From JALZEG01 sp046263255 (GTDB lineage: Bacteria > Actinomycetota > CADDZG01 > WHSQ01): a stretch of 46,023 bases of DNA. The notes under the pieces are model-generated. The model made no database searches, was not told the origin of the DNA, and worked only from the letters and a program-made list of their open reading frames with translations. The stretch covers positions 1 to 46,023 of the forward strand of contig JBHELD010000055.1 in the NCBI GenBank assembly GCA_046263255.1, read 5' to 3'. This document shows, piece after piece, positions 1-8,123 of the stretch (the stretch's first letter is position 1; every line of letters starts with the position of its first letter). A program made the position numbers and the translations under genes.

Positions 1-293
1 GTGTAGATCTCGGAGTCGTCTCCGGCACCGAAAACGATCTTGCGACCGTCGGGCGACCACTCGACCCCGAAGATCCACCCCTGTCCTGTGAACTCGGTGA
101 TCCGGGTGAAGTCGGACCCGTCGGGCTCCATCGTATAGACGTTGTAGCCGTCATCCCACGCCACCACCGCGATTCGACCGGGATTGCCCGGAAAGGAGGC
201 GACGCCCTGCGGCGTCGTCAGAGCGAGCGCTCCCGCAGCGAGCGCAAGTACGGTGATTGCCTTCGGGACAAGCCGGAACCGATCGTGGTCCAT
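1..293 (-). CDS. Secreted TolB/PD40-like beta-propeller protein (C-terminus beyond window)
   Basis: An open frame from an ATG at 293 runs off the left edge, giving 97 codons. The first ~32 residues are a signal peptide (basic start, then AITVLALAAGALAL). The mature part begins with propeller strands: NPGRIAVVAWDDGYNVYTM, EPDGSDFTRIT and WSPDGRKIVF, the last two being the PD40/TolB repeat signature. It starts 7 nt after the stop of the secreted gene 301-900 on the same strand, with a weak GGTAG ribosome site, so the two are probably co-transcribed. The propeller resembles the C-terminal half of the kinase at 1041-3155, suggesting relatedness within the cluster. The ligand is unknown and only the N-terminus is visible. 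Confidence 0.75.
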   Translation of the reverse strand, partial: MDHDRFRLVPKAITVLALAAGALALTTPQGVASFPGNPGRIAVVAWDDGYNVYTMEPDGSDFTRITEFTGQGWIFGVEWSPDGRKIVFGAGDDSEIY

Positions 294-300
294 CGTCGAT

Positions 301-900
301 CTACCAATCAACCTGCGGCTTGCCCAGCCAGAGCTTCAGCGTCATCTCGTCGCCCTTGCTACGCGCGGCATCGGACCACACGCTGATGCCGTAACATCCC
401 CTCACTTCGAGCCCGAGAACGGATTCGTAACCCATGCCGCCGTGCCCTCCCCAATAAGTAGGGTTGGCGGTCCCCCAAGCCTCGTCGACCACGGGATTGT
501 TGAACCACTCCGACCAGGCCAGCATCTTTCCCGTCTCTCCATAGACGTAGAGGTCGATATCGCTTATAGAAGGAGTGGGCCACTCTATCCGCACGTACAA
601 ACCGACGAGCCGCTTTCTCGAGTCGACCAGAAAATTGAACAGGCGCCAGTCCCGTTGGACGGTCACCCCGGCCACGTCGAATGTCGGCCCGTGCTGGTAC
701 TCCACGGTCACCGGATTCTTCTCAGTGGCGGCGTCCGTCACGCGAAGCACCGGGATCTTCGAGACGTCCTGGTCCTCGACCGACCGGGGTCGGAACTTCT
801 TGCATGCCTCGGCTCCCTGAGCCGTCCCCGAAGTTAAGGCGGAAGAACTCAGTATGGTGAGGATCAGTACCGCCAAGCCTGCCGTCGTCTGTCGCTTCAT
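301..900 (-). CDS. Secreted hypothetical protein, 199 aa
   Basis: ATG start with GGGAGG 4 nt upstream. Residues 1-29 form a signal peptide (MKRQTT, hydrophobic LAVLILTILSSSAL, then a cleavage-like AQG-AE). No transmembrane segment follows, so export is likely. The C-terminal half (DIDLYVYGETGKMLAWSE, then GCYGISVWSD) reads like the beta-sandwich of pre-peptidase C-terminal (PPC) domains, where an aspartate-rich IDLYVY strand and a G-x-Y-x-I/V-x-V strand are typical; that is a pattern-based inference. Two cysteines (33 and 168 approx.) could form a disulfide. It sits between a small ORF and the secreted propeller gene, downstream of the kinase. Confidence 0.75.
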   Translation of the reverse strand: MKRQTTAGLAVLILTILSSSALTSGTAQGAEACKKFRPRSVEDQDVSKIPVLRVTDAATEKNPVTVEYQHGPTFDVAGVTVQRDWRLFNFLVDSRKRLVGLYVRIEWPTPSISDIDLYVYGETGKMLAWSEWFNNPVVDEAWGTANPTYWGGHGGMGYESVLGLEVRGCYGISVWSDAARSKGDEMTLKLWLGKPQVDW

Positions 901-915
901 CTTGCCTCCCAGGCG

Positions 916-1011
916 CTAGAGCTCTGCCTCTGTCTTCAGACGTGCCACACCGGTCACGGTTGTGCACTTGGAGCTGCCTGGGAGCGGCCAGGTGGAGCAA
1001 GGGTTCTCCAT
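916..1011 (-). CDS. Possible 31-aa peptide gene
   Basis: A short frame starting at ATG 1011 and ending in TAG at 916. It has a strong ribosome site (AAAGGAGG at 1017-1024, 5-nt spacing) and fills most of the 140-bp gap between the kinase stop and the next gene, whose own ribosome site begins just after this stop. The peptide begins MENPCSTWPLPG, has two cysteines and no hydrophobic stretch. The ribosome site and snug fit are the only support; it could be a translated leader that couples expression of the downstream secreted protein. No family is recognised. Confidence 0.4.
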   Translation of the reverse strand: MENPCSTWPLPGSSKCTTVTGVARLKTEAEL

Positions 1012-1040
1012 CGCCGCCTCCTTTCCTCCCAGGTCACGGC

Positions 1041-3155
1041 TCACAGCAATCCCCAGTCCACCGCGTAGTCCTTGGCGGCGTCGCTCGTAACGTTCCTGGC
1101 GTTGGTGCCGTCGGCATCCATAACCCAGATGTCGGTTTGCCCGGTCACTTGGTCCGCGGCAACCCACGCGATCCTCTTGCCGTCCGGTGACCACGTCGGA
1201 GAAGTGTTGGCCACGGTTTGACTACTCGTAAGGGCGCGGCGCCCCGAGCCGTCCGTCTCCATAACGAATAGATCCGAAGGGGTTCCTGATGCGAACAGGA
1301 TGTACCGGCCGTCGGGAGACCACGCGGGATCGGAGTCTCCAGCATCGGTGTCGGTGAGCTGAGTGACCGCCTGGCCCTTCCTCCCCATCACGTAGATATC
1401 GTGGTTGCGGACGAACGCGATGTGACGGCCGTCGGGCGCCCAAGAAGGGGTGAATCCCCCGGCCAGGGTCCTACCTCGGCGACCGGTCGGCGTGATCGTC
1501 CGAATCACGCCTCCGCCAAGGTCGAAACCAGTCGCGCTGTTCCACTCGGCCCAGGGATGGGCCTCATACACGATGAGACTTCGGTCCGGCGACCATTCCG
1601 GATTGATGTCGAAGTCTGTGTAGGAAGCCGTAAGTCGTGTCACCCGTCCACCGCGCGGATTGGACGTCATGAGATGCCGGTACTTCCCCCACCGGGAGGT
1701 TGCGAACACGAGACGTCTCCCACCGGGCGCGAGGTCCGGCGTGATGTCTTCGTGACTGTTACTGGTAACCGCCATCAGATCCCGGCCGTCGGGCCGCATC
1801 CTGAAGATCTCGTCCGTGCCCGAGATGCTCCGGGTAAAGAAGAGCCACTGGGTGGCGCCTTCGGCAACCTCTTCCTCGGTTGGTGACTGGTGGAAGAGAC
1901 CGGATACGCGCTTTTTGGATGTGACTTCACTGGGCTGGTTCTCGCCCGAGCCGCCGACGGTCCTCGCTGCTGTCGGGTTGGACGACGATCTCTTGGGGTC
2001 GTCACGGGACGCCGACTCTTCCCTGAACTCATCCGGTCCGGTCTCGTCTGCGCTCGACTCGTCGAGCGCCTGGAACAACGGTCCGTAAGATGGCGCGATC
2101 AGAGATGAGGACCCGTCCCGCTGTAGGAGGAAGACCGTACCCATCAAGAGGATCGCCGCGGCCGCGGCCGCCCAACCTCTCCTGGATGCGGCGACACCCC
2201 GAGGACCTGCTGATTCGAACGTACGGCTGCGGTACACGGGACGGCTGCGGCGCGAGGTCCCCATTTGCCCTGGAGCCCATACGGACCGTCGGCGGCTCGC
2301 GCTGACCCCGAGTTCTTTCCGGAGTGCGCTCGCGAACTCTCCCGCCGTCAAGTAGCGCTCCTTGGGAGCCTTGGCCATCGCCTTAGATATGACGAGATCG
2401 ACCCCTTCACCCAGCACTGGGACCCTCGTGGTCACGGAGGGGGGCGTCTCGTTCAAATGGGCAAAGAGAACGGCTACTTCGGTCTCCTTCTCGAATGGCA
2501 CCGCTCCTGTAAGACACTCGTAGAGAACGCAGCCGAGCGCGTACACATCGGAACGGCCGTCGACCTCTTTTCCCTCGATCTGTTCCGGAGGCATGTACTG
2601 GACACTTCCGACCAGATAGGTGCTGTCGGTGAATGAACTCTGTGAGGCGACGCGCTTAACCAGACCGAAGTCGGACAGAAACACATGTTCCCCACCACCG
2701 TCATCGGAGCTCTCTAGGAGGATGTTTTGCGGCTTAACATCGCGGTGCACGATGCCCGACTCGTGCGCGGCGTCGAGCGCAGTCGCGGCCTGCCAGCAGA
2801 CATCGGCGGTGCGGTTCGGGAGAAGCCGACCCTCTTTCAGTATGAGGGTCTTGAGATCGATTCCTTCTACAAGACGCATGGCGATGTACAGGAGGTCGCC
2901 GTCCTGACCCGCCTCATAAATCGGAACGATGTTGGGATGGTCGATCGCGGTCTGAGATTCCCTTATGAACCGCTCCTCGAAGGCAGGGCTTCGTGCGAGT
3001 TCCGGAGCCATGACCTTGAGCGCGACCAACCCGCCCAGGTCGTCCGTCGCCCGGTAAACAACTCCCATGCCGCCACGGCCGATCACCGAGCTGATCTTGT
3101 AGCCACCCAGCTCGGTGCCGACCAACGGATCCGCGCCCCGCCTGTCTGTAGTCAA
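1041..3155 (-). CDS. Transmembrane Ser/Thr protein kinase with C-terminal TolB/PD40 propeller
   Basis: A Hanks-type (PknB-like) receptor kinase of 704 aa. The kinase domain is about residues 18-285: glycine loop IGRGGMG (25-31), catalytic Lys47 in VALKVM, HRD (137-139) with KPQNILL, DFG (162-164), and the activation segment with YMPPEQ. A basic, low-complexity juxtamembrane region follows, then one transmembrane helix at about 328-345. The outer part, from about 440, carries repeated PD40 motifs (SPDRSLIVYEAHP, APDGRHIAFVRN, SPDGRYILFASG, SPDGKRIAWVAAD), a propeller as in TolB. All catalytic residues are present, so it should be active. The start is a TTG with GAGG upstream; the kinase fold begins soon after, so nothing essential is missing. 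It lies downstream of the ATPase gene on the same strand. The ligand and substrates cannot be read from the sequence. Confidence 0.93.
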   Translation of the reverse strand: MTTDRRGADPLVGTELGGYKISSVIGRGGMGVVYRATDDLGGLVALKVMAPELARSPAFEERFIRESQTAIDHPNIVPIYEAGQDGDLLYIAMRLVEGIDLKTLILKEGRLLPNRTADVCWQAATALDAAHESGIVHRDVKPQNILLESSDDGGGEHVFLSDFGLVKRVASQSSFTDSTYLVGSVQYMPPEQIEGKEVDGRSDVYALGCVLYECLTGAVPFEKETEVAVLFAHLNETPPSVTTRVPVLGEGVDLVISKAMAKAPKERYLTAGEFASALRKELGVSASRRRSVWAPGQMGTSRRSRPVYRSRTFESAGPRGVAASRRGWAAAAAAILLMGTVFLLQRDGSSSLIAPSYGPLFQALDESSADETGPDEFREESASRDDPKRSSSNPTAARTVGGSGENQPSEVTSKKRVSGLFHQSPTEEEVAEGATQWLFFTRSISGTDEIFRMRPDGRDLMAVTSNSHEDITPDLAPGGRRLVFATSRWGKYRHLMTSNPRGGRVTRLTASYTDFDINPEWSPDRSLIVYEAHPWAEWNSATGFDLGGGVIRTITPTGRRGRTLAGGFTPSWAPDGRHIAFVRNHDIYVMGRKGQAVTQLTDTDAGDSDPAWSPDGRYILFASGTPSDLFVMETDGSGRRALTSSQTVANTSPTWSPDGKRIAWVAADQVTGQTDIWVMDADGTNARNVTSDAAKDYAVDWGLL

Positions 3156-3265
3156 AGGTCCTCGCGCTCCGAAGGTTCAACGACTAATACGTCAACTCGA
3201 CGTGAAAACCTCCTGCACGGCCGTGCCCCCCTGGTCAGGACCGCCGCCACTAGCTTTTCGACTTC

Positions 3266-5284
3266 TCAGACCTGCCAGCTGATTGGAGACCGGGGGTCGG
3301 GCTTGTAGGAGCAGTAGGTCCCGGTCCTCACCGTGGCCTGGAGGTGTGTTCCCAACGACGGGTGGTTGGCCTCGACCTTCGTGAGAGTGTTCCTGATTCC
3401 CTTGGTCACGCTGAGACGCGCCTTTTCCGCCTGACTCGCCGCCTTGCGATCCCGTCCTCCCAGTCCCACGGCACCGGCAAGCTGCTGGACCAGAGCATCG
3501 ATCTCCAGGCGGATACGACTGACCCGTTCTTGGTCGTTGTATTCGTCGGCTTCCTCGAGTTCCTCATTGAGGTCGTTTAGCCTTCGCTTGTACGCGTCCT
3601 TCGCGGTGGCGTCGAGGATCGCTCCTGCATCGCCCGCGGCGCCCACCTTCTCCAAACCCGGCTCGGTCCTGGATCGTGCGGGAAATACCTGCTGCACGAT
3701 CGAAACGATCTCGAGCGCGTGGATTTCTCGGCCGGGGTTCTTGAGCAACTGGGAGAGATAGCGAAGGCCGTTTGAATCCCGAAGTCGGAACCTCGTCCCT
3801 TCGAAGTCGATCTCCCAGTAGTCGCCCTGCCGGAGGAAGCGCCCTTGCGTCTCGAGCGAAGGCGCTGCCGTTTGCGGTGTGGAATCCTCGAGGTGAGATC
3901 GAGCGGCCTCCAGCTGCTCTCTTACCTGCTCTCGTCGCGCGGACTTCATGCCGGTGCTCTCCGCGATCTTGAGTGCTCGGCCGTAGAGCCTGACCGCCTC
4001 CTCGTAGGCAGTCGCGGCATAGGCTCGATCAGCGGCGAGCAGCGAGAAACGCAGTGCTTTGGTTTTGTCTCCAGCTTGAGCAGCCTTGAAGTAGTGATGT
4101 GCCAGCTCGCTGGCATGCGACGCGAGATCAGCGCCCGATCGCTTCTCGATCGCCTGGGCGACGTGGTCGTGCAGTCGCATGCGGTCGGAGGGGGTCAGCT
4201 CCTCGTAAAGCGCCTCGCGAACGAGGATGTGCGCAAAGCTGTACGTGCCTTGCGATCCAACCTCTGTGATGATCCCCGCTTCAGCGGCATGTTCAAGTAT
4301 CGTGAACACCGAACTCATCTCCATCTCCGCGACCTCGGCGAGAATGGACGCATCGAACTCACGACCGATAACGGCGGCTTGCGAAAGCAGCCAAACAACC
4401 TCGTCGGGCAGCGGCATTAACCGACGATCGATGACCCCTCGAGCCCCCCTGGGGACGCGAAAACCCAGCGAGTAGTCGGGCCGTCGCAGGTCACCTCGGG
4501 ATGCCATCAATCGAATCGCCTCGTCGAGGAAGAAAGGATTTCCTTCCGTCGCCTCCAACAGAGCGCTCAGGACCCCGTCGGGGGGGCTGTGCCCGGTCTT
4601 AACCTCATAGAGCTCTGCCACGCTCTGCTCGTTCAGGCCTCGCAAGGGGAGGACTCGTCCCTCCCGAGCGAGACCCTGCAGGAGATGTGCGATGGGTTTC
4701 GCTTCGCCCTCAATATAAGTGCCGAGAATCAAGACCCGCGAGTGTTCGATCTCCCTGACTATGAAATGCAGGAGATGCAACGTCGACTCGTCCGCCGCGT
4801 GCAGGTCATCGAAGACGAGCAGGAGAGGCCGCTCACCCGACGTCGTCTTGAGGAGTGTTGCGGCAGCATCGAAGATGATGAAGCGGTCCCGCTCGTGGCG
4901 ACCGAGGGCCGGAGCCGTCTCTGTGAGACCGGGGCCGAGCTCCGGAACGAGCTGGGCGATGTAGGGAGCTGCCGAGCCAATCTGGGTTAAGAGATCTTCG
5001 ACCCCCACTTCGGCTGCGATCTTTCGCACCATCTGAATCCAGGGCCAGAACGCGGGGGCTCCTCCTCCCTCCCATCCGCGCCCCCAAGCAACGAGGAATC
5101 CCCGCTGCTCCGCTTCGGTAGAGATACGGCGCGCAAGTTCCGTCTTCCCGGCGCCGGCATCCCCCACCAAGAGGATCATCTGCCCGCGTCCGTCATGAGC
5201 GTCGGACAACGCCCTCTGCATCGTGTGCAGCTCTTCGTCTCTGCCGACGACTAGGGCACGCCCGGAGCGGCTGTGGGAGTCCAT
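3266..5284 (-). CDS. Large P-loop ATPase with TPR-like region (LuxR/MalT-type STAND ATPase without visible HTH)
   Basis: From ATG 5284, 672 aa. Walker A GDAGAGKT at 41-48, Walker B LLLVFDDLHAAD at about 154-164, as in AAA_16 modules of LuxR/AfsR-like STAND regulators. Helical, TPR-like repeats follow (EEAVRLYGRALKIAEST and similar). Near the C-terminus a beta-rich element (YWEIDFEGTRFRLRDSNGL) is followed by LRYLSQLLKNPGREIHALEI and a charged coiled coil (YKRRLNDLNEELEEADEYN); I believe this arrangement recurs in actinobacterial ATPases. No LuxR-type HTH is visible, so DNA binding is unproven. The open frame extends to 5620, but the upstream part is basic, unstructured and would run through the promoter at 5331-5359, so the shorter start is preferred. 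Likely a scaffold or sensor acting with the adjacent kinase (inference). Confidence 0.85.
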   Translation of the reverse strand: MDSHSRSGRALVVGRDEELHTMQRALSDAHDGRGQMILLVGDAGAGKTELARRISTEAEQRGFLVAWGRGWEGGGAPAFWPWIQMVRKIAAEVGVEDLLTQIGSAAPYIAQLVPELGPGLTETAPALGRHERDRFIIFDAAATLLKTTSGERPLLLVFDDLHAADESTLHLLHFIVREIEHSRVLILGTYIEGEAKPIAHLLQGLAREGRVLPLRGLNEQSVAELYEVKTGHSPPDGVLSALLEATEGNPFFLDEAIRLMASRGDLRRPDYSLGFRVPRGARGVIDRRLMPLPDEVVWLLSQAAVIGREFDASILAEVAEMEMSSVFTILEHAAEAGIITEVGSQGTYSFAHILVREALYEELTPSDRMRLHDHVAQAIEKRSGADLASHASELAHHYFKAAQAGDKTKALRFSLLAADRAYAATAYEEAVRLYGRALKIAESTGMKSARREQVREQLEAARSHLEDSTPQTAAPSLETQGRFLRQGDYWEIDFEGTRFRLRDSNGLRYLSQLLKNPGREIHALEIVSIVQQVFPARSRTEPGLEKVGAAGDAGAILDATAKDAYKRRLNDLNEELEEADEYNDQERVSRIRLEIDALVQQLAGAVGLGGRDRKAASQAEKARLSVTKGIRNTLTKVEANHPSLGTHLQATVRTGTYCSYKPDPRSPISWQV

Positions 5285-5330
5285 GTGATCCGTCCGCCTC
5301 ACGTCATGGACTTGCCTACTTGCGATTGGG

Positions 5331-5359
5331 AGTCTAGCCCTCGCCTCGCTGGCCACCAA
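5331..5359 (-). promoter_or_regulatory. Sigma70-type promoter of the ATPase gene
   Basis: Minus-strand TTGGTG (5354-5359), a 17-nt spacer, then TAGACT (5331-5336). The predicted transcript starts near 5324, about 40 nt before the ATG at 5284. This supports 5284 over start codons further upstream. A 12-bp perfect palindrome, GCACGATCGTGC (5381-5392), lies just upstream and could be an operator shared with the divergent gene at 5525. Confidence 0.5.
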
Positions 5360-5524
5360 AGACTGGCCGTTCCTTGGAAGGCACGATCGTGCAGTCGCTT
5401 TCCACGCATCTCGAACAGCAGATGCCGTGGGGCGGGCAAGGGGAGGGCGAGCGGGCTCGAACCTTGCCTGCCCTCCACAGACGAGGACATGTCGACGGCG
5501 CCGTTTCGACAAGGAGGACGACCG

Positions 5525-6199
5525 ATGAAAGCAGCGTTGGCAGGTCTCGTGATTGTGACCTTGGTGATGACTGGCACGTTCTCGGAGGCCGTCGCCCGGC
5601 CATGGATCGGTACCCAACACAAGGCGACGCTCGTCGAGGTCAGGGATAACTTGGACGACGTTCTGTTGAGTGATGGGGTTAGCAAGACCTACACGGAAGG
5701 TGAGGCCGGCTCGACCAGGGTCACCGACTTCTCAAATGACAACCCCAGCAACTTCACGGACGACACCTTGTCCGACCACTTTCAGTTCCAGCCGGGAGGG
5801 AAGCGGAGGGTGCGAATCAACAGCCCCTATGCGAACGACGGCGTGCCCTTTACATGTGAGTTCACCTACATCGTCTTCAAGACCAGCCAGCCATTGAACT
5901 ACGACTGGTATAACGACGTGATTCCCGGCGGATCGACGGTGTCCGACGCGTTCTTCATCTGCAATCAGGACCAGCAACGACGCTGGGTCGTCACCTATCC
6001 GGACAGAGCAAGCGAGTGCGCGGTGATCGAGCATTTGGACGCAGCGACCTGGCGCTTCAGCATCCCCGGATACCACACCCTGACCGGCACAGGCTGCGCA
6101 GCGACGCTCACGACGTCCATCAAAGACAAGGGACAGACGATGGAGACCGAGAGCTCCCCGATCTCAGCTCCCCTGCAGATCACCGTGACAATCCCTTAG
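5525..6199 (+). CDS. Exported hypothetical protein, 224 aa
   Basis: ATG 5525 is preceded by a near-perfect ribosome site AAGGAGG (5511-5517, 7-nt spacing), which decides the start although the frame is open further upstream. Residues 1-25 are a signal peptide (MKAALAGLVIVTLVMTGTFSEAVA). The mature protein is polar and beta-rich, with four cysteines that could pair (TCEFTYIV, FFICNQD, SECAVIEH, GTGCAATL) and a C-terminal strand ending ITVTIP. No transmembrane segment and no recognised family. It is divergent from the ATPase gene and lies immediately outside the decayed tRNA copy at 6223. Confidence 0.75.
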   Translation: MKAALAGLVIVTLVMTGTFSEAVARPWIGTQHKATLVEVRDNLDDVLLSDGVSKTYTEGEAGSTRVTDFSNDNPSNFTDDTLSDHFQFQPGGKRRVRINSPYANDGVPFTCEFTYIVFKTSQPLNYDWYNDVIPGGSTVSDAFFICNQDQQRRWVVTYPDRASECAVIEHLDAATWRFSIPGYHTLTGTGCAATLTTSIKDKGQTMETESSPISAPLQITVTIP

Positions 6200-6222
6200 A
6201 CCAATAGATCAACCGTGTTCCA

Positions 6223-6266
6223 GAGCGGGCGACCGGCTCGAACCGGCGATCCTCGCCTCGGCAAGG
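6223..6266 (-). repeat. Decayed 3' half of tRNA-Gly: candidate far attachment site of the integrative element
   Basis: This stretch aligns with the 3' half of the tRNA-Gly gene (10548-10592) in the same orientation: 38 of 45 aligned positions identical, including an exact 12-mer (GAGCGGGCGACC on the plus strand) and the anticodon-loop core TTGCC. One T-loop base is missing and no D-arm or 5' acceptor strand follows, so it is not a functional tRNA. A same-orientation partial copy of a tRNA 3' end, with an integrase gene 330 bp away and the tRNA's own 3' end facing it, is the usual geometry of tRNA-targeted insertion. The mismatches imply an old or imprecise duplication. The rest of 6200-6592 shows no gene, only the integrase ribosome site near its end. 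Confidence 0.6.
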
Positions 6267-6592
6267 CCATATCGGCAATTGGAACTTCGCGTCCGCCACA
6301 GCTTCTTAGGGCGTTTTCGCAGGCAAATGCTCTTTTTGAGGTCTCATCGATAACCAGGGGTCGTCAACTTCTGTCTCGCTTGTAGGAGCGGAATGGGAGC
6401 GTGCGCGCAGAGGCGCTTGAATGCTTCTCCCGTGAACGGCGTCCTATGCGTACGGCCTGTACTTGATTAGTCGTTTCGGCCACGGCCACAAGAAACCAAG
6501 CATGCTTCCGCCCGATCCAGTTGGCTCCCACTACCGATCGCAGCTCGCTACTTGTCACAGCCGGCGCGGATACTCAGGGGGAGGTGATGTGA

Positions 6593-7723
6593 ATGGGCTG
6601 GATCTCACGCAAGACCGAGAAGGGCAGCTACGTTGCCCGATATCGGGATCCTGCAGGACGGGAGCACTCGAAGTCGTTCCGCACGCGGACCGAAGCGAAA
6701 GCGTTCCTCAACTCGGTCGAGGACGCTAAGCAGCGCGGCGATTGGACGAACCCCTCGGGGGCTAAGGTCAAGTTCAAGGACTACGCCGATCAGTACGTCA
6801 CTGGGCTCACCCACGTGCGGCCGGGCACGAGGCAGAAAATCGAGGGACACCTCAACAACCAGATCCTCCCCGTGTTCGGTGGGATGCCACTCGGCACGAT
6901 CCGACCGACCGACGTCCGCGCCTGGGTGGCCCAGCTCGCCGAAGACGGACTCGCTTCGAGCACGATCGTCGGCGTCTACAGAACCTTCTCGAAGATCCTG
7001 AAGACCGCCGTCATCGACGGGCTCATCAGTCGTTCCCCTTGCATCGGCATCGACCTGCCGAAGCAGACGAGCCACGACGAGATGCGGTTCCTGGAACCTG
7101 CGCAGATCGAGGCGCTCGCCGATGCGATCGAGCCTCGCTATCGCGCGCTGATCTTCACCGCGGCGTACACCGGGATGCGTTGGGGTGAGCTCGCCGTGTT
7201 GCGGGTCGGCCGTTTGAACCTCCTCAAAGGAACGGTCGAGGTGAAGGAGTCGCTGTCGGAGATCAACGGCCACCTTCACGTTCAGCCACCCAAGACAGGC
7301 ACACCTCGTACTTTGTCGCTGCCGCGAGCCCTCAGCGAGATGCTCGGTGAGCACATCGGCCATTACCCGAGCGACGAGGGCTTCGTCTTCAGCTCGCCAG
7401 AGGGCAAGCCACTACGCAGGAACTTCTACAAACGCCACTACTTGCCGGCGCTGGTTGCGTCGGGGCTTGACCCTGACCTCTGCCTCTGCACCGACAGGAG
7501 TTGCAAGCTTCGTCATCGCCCGCTCTATCGATTCCACGATCTTCGGCACACGTGCGCTGCGCTCCTGATAGCGCAAGGAGCACACCCCAAGGAGATTCAG
7601 GAGCGCCTGGGCCACTCGACGATCACGCTGACGTTCGACCGATACGGCCATTTGTTCCCGAGCCTCGACGAACGCCTGCGCGACGGCCTCGACAAGATGA
7701 TCCGCACCGGCCGCTTCACCTAA
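6593..7723 (+). CDS. Tyrosine-type site-specific integrase
   Basis: Catalyses insertion and excision of the element by DNA strand exchange. 376 aa, full length for phage/ICE integrases. An N-terminal arm-binding AP2-like strand region (GSYVARYRDPAGREHSKSF, residues 11-29) precedes a SAM-like core-binding domain (about 60-145) and the catalytic domain. Catalytic residues are visible: Arg196 in TGMRWGEL, Lys234, His315 and Arg318 in HDLRHT, His341 in LGHS, and nucleophile Tyr351 in FDRYGHLF. An unusual Cys/His-rich insertion (CLCTDRSCKLRH, 297-308) precedes the HxxR box and might bind metal. The start has GGGGGAGGTG 7 nt upstream. The higB-like gene begins 7 nt after its stop, so the toxin may be co-expressed. 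Confidence 0.95.
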   Translation: MGWISRKTEKGSYVARYRDPAGREHSKSFRTRTEAKAFLNSVEDAKQRGDWTNPSGAKVKFKDYADQYVTGLTHVRPGTRQKIEGHLNNQILPVFGGMPLGTIRPTDVRAWVAQLAEDGLASSTIVGVYRTFSKILKTAVIDGLISRSPCIGIDLPKQTSHDEMRFLEPAQIEALADAIEPRYRALIFTAAYTGMRWGELAVLRVGRLNLLKGTVEVKESLSEINGHLHVQPPKTGTPRTLSLPRALSEMLGEHIGHYPSDEGFVFSSPEGKPLRRNFYKRHYLPALVASGLDPDLCLCTDRSCKLRHRPLYRFHDLRHTCAALLIAQGAHPKEIQERLGHSTITLTFDRYGHLFPSLDERLRDGLDKMIRTGRFT

Positions 7724-7730
7724 GGCATCG

Positions 7731-8090
7731 ATGGTCAGGGAGGTTCGGCGGAGGTGGCGAGACTACAGGACGGCGGCCGGGCGAAGGCCGGTCAAGGAAT
7801 TCATCATGGGCCTCTCCGATGAAGATCGGGCAGAGGTCGTGGTCGCTATGGCCGAGGTAAGGCTTGAAGGACTGAGCGCAGCTCGCCACCTCAGAGGAGA
7901 CATATACGAGGTGCGAGCCACGGGAGCGCAGGAAGAGTTCCGAATCCTGTTCGCGACTGAGGGCCAGCTCAGTCAGGTCTTGCTGTCGCTGGAAGCGTTC
8001 TCAAAGAAGACCCGCAAGACCCCACCCCCGAAGATCGAGCTCGCGGAGCGGAGGCTCGCCGACTGGAAGCGGCGGGGCCGGAAGGCCTAG
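7731..8090 (+). CDS. higB: HigB/Gp49-like toxin of a type II toxin-antitoxin pair
   Basis: 119 aa, the usual size of the phage-derived Gp49/HigB branch of the RelE superfamily (ribosome-dependent mRNA interferases). Characteristic parts are a helical start ending VKEFIMGLSDEDRAEV, the central strand region RHLRGDIYEVRA, EEFRILFAT, and the late segment LLSLEAFSKKTRKTPPPKIE, where basic residues normally line the active site. An XRE-family antitoxin follows 33 nt later, the toxin-first order typical of higBA. Toxicity is inferred from family and partner. The symbol reflects family resemblance rather than proven orthology. Confidence 0.85.
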   Translation: MVREVRRRWRDYRTAAGRRPVKEFIMGLSDEDRAEVVVAMAEVRLEGLSAARHLRGDIYEVRATGAQEEFRILFATEGQLSQVLLSLEAFSKKTRKTPPPKIELAERRLADWKRRGRKA

Positions 8091-8092
8091 AC

Positions 8093-8116
8093 GGATATCT
8101 CACGAATGAGATATCC
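8093..8116. promoter_or_regulatory. Perfect inverted repeat, likely antitoxin operator
   Basis: Half-sites GGATATCTC (8093-8101) and GAGATATCC (8108-8116) are perfect 9-bp inverted repeats with a 6-nt spacer, in the gap between toxin and antitoxin genes. XRE antitoxins bind such palindromes to repress their own transcription. The position suggests a separate, autoregulated supply of antitoxin from a promoter here. The palindrome overlaps a possible ATG at 8106, which favours 8124 as the real antitoxin start. Confidence 0.65.
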
Positions 8117-8123
8117 TCCAACC

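Noticed and set aside
5285..5620. N-terminal extension of the ATPase up to 5620
   Set aside because: The extension is basic, without fold, overlaps the promoter at 5331-5359, and the conserved P-loop region starts right after ATG 5284.
6223..6266. A functional second tRNA-Gly
   Set aside because: It lacks the D arm and 5' acceptor strand and has a one-base deletion in the T loop, so only a 3'-half relic remains.
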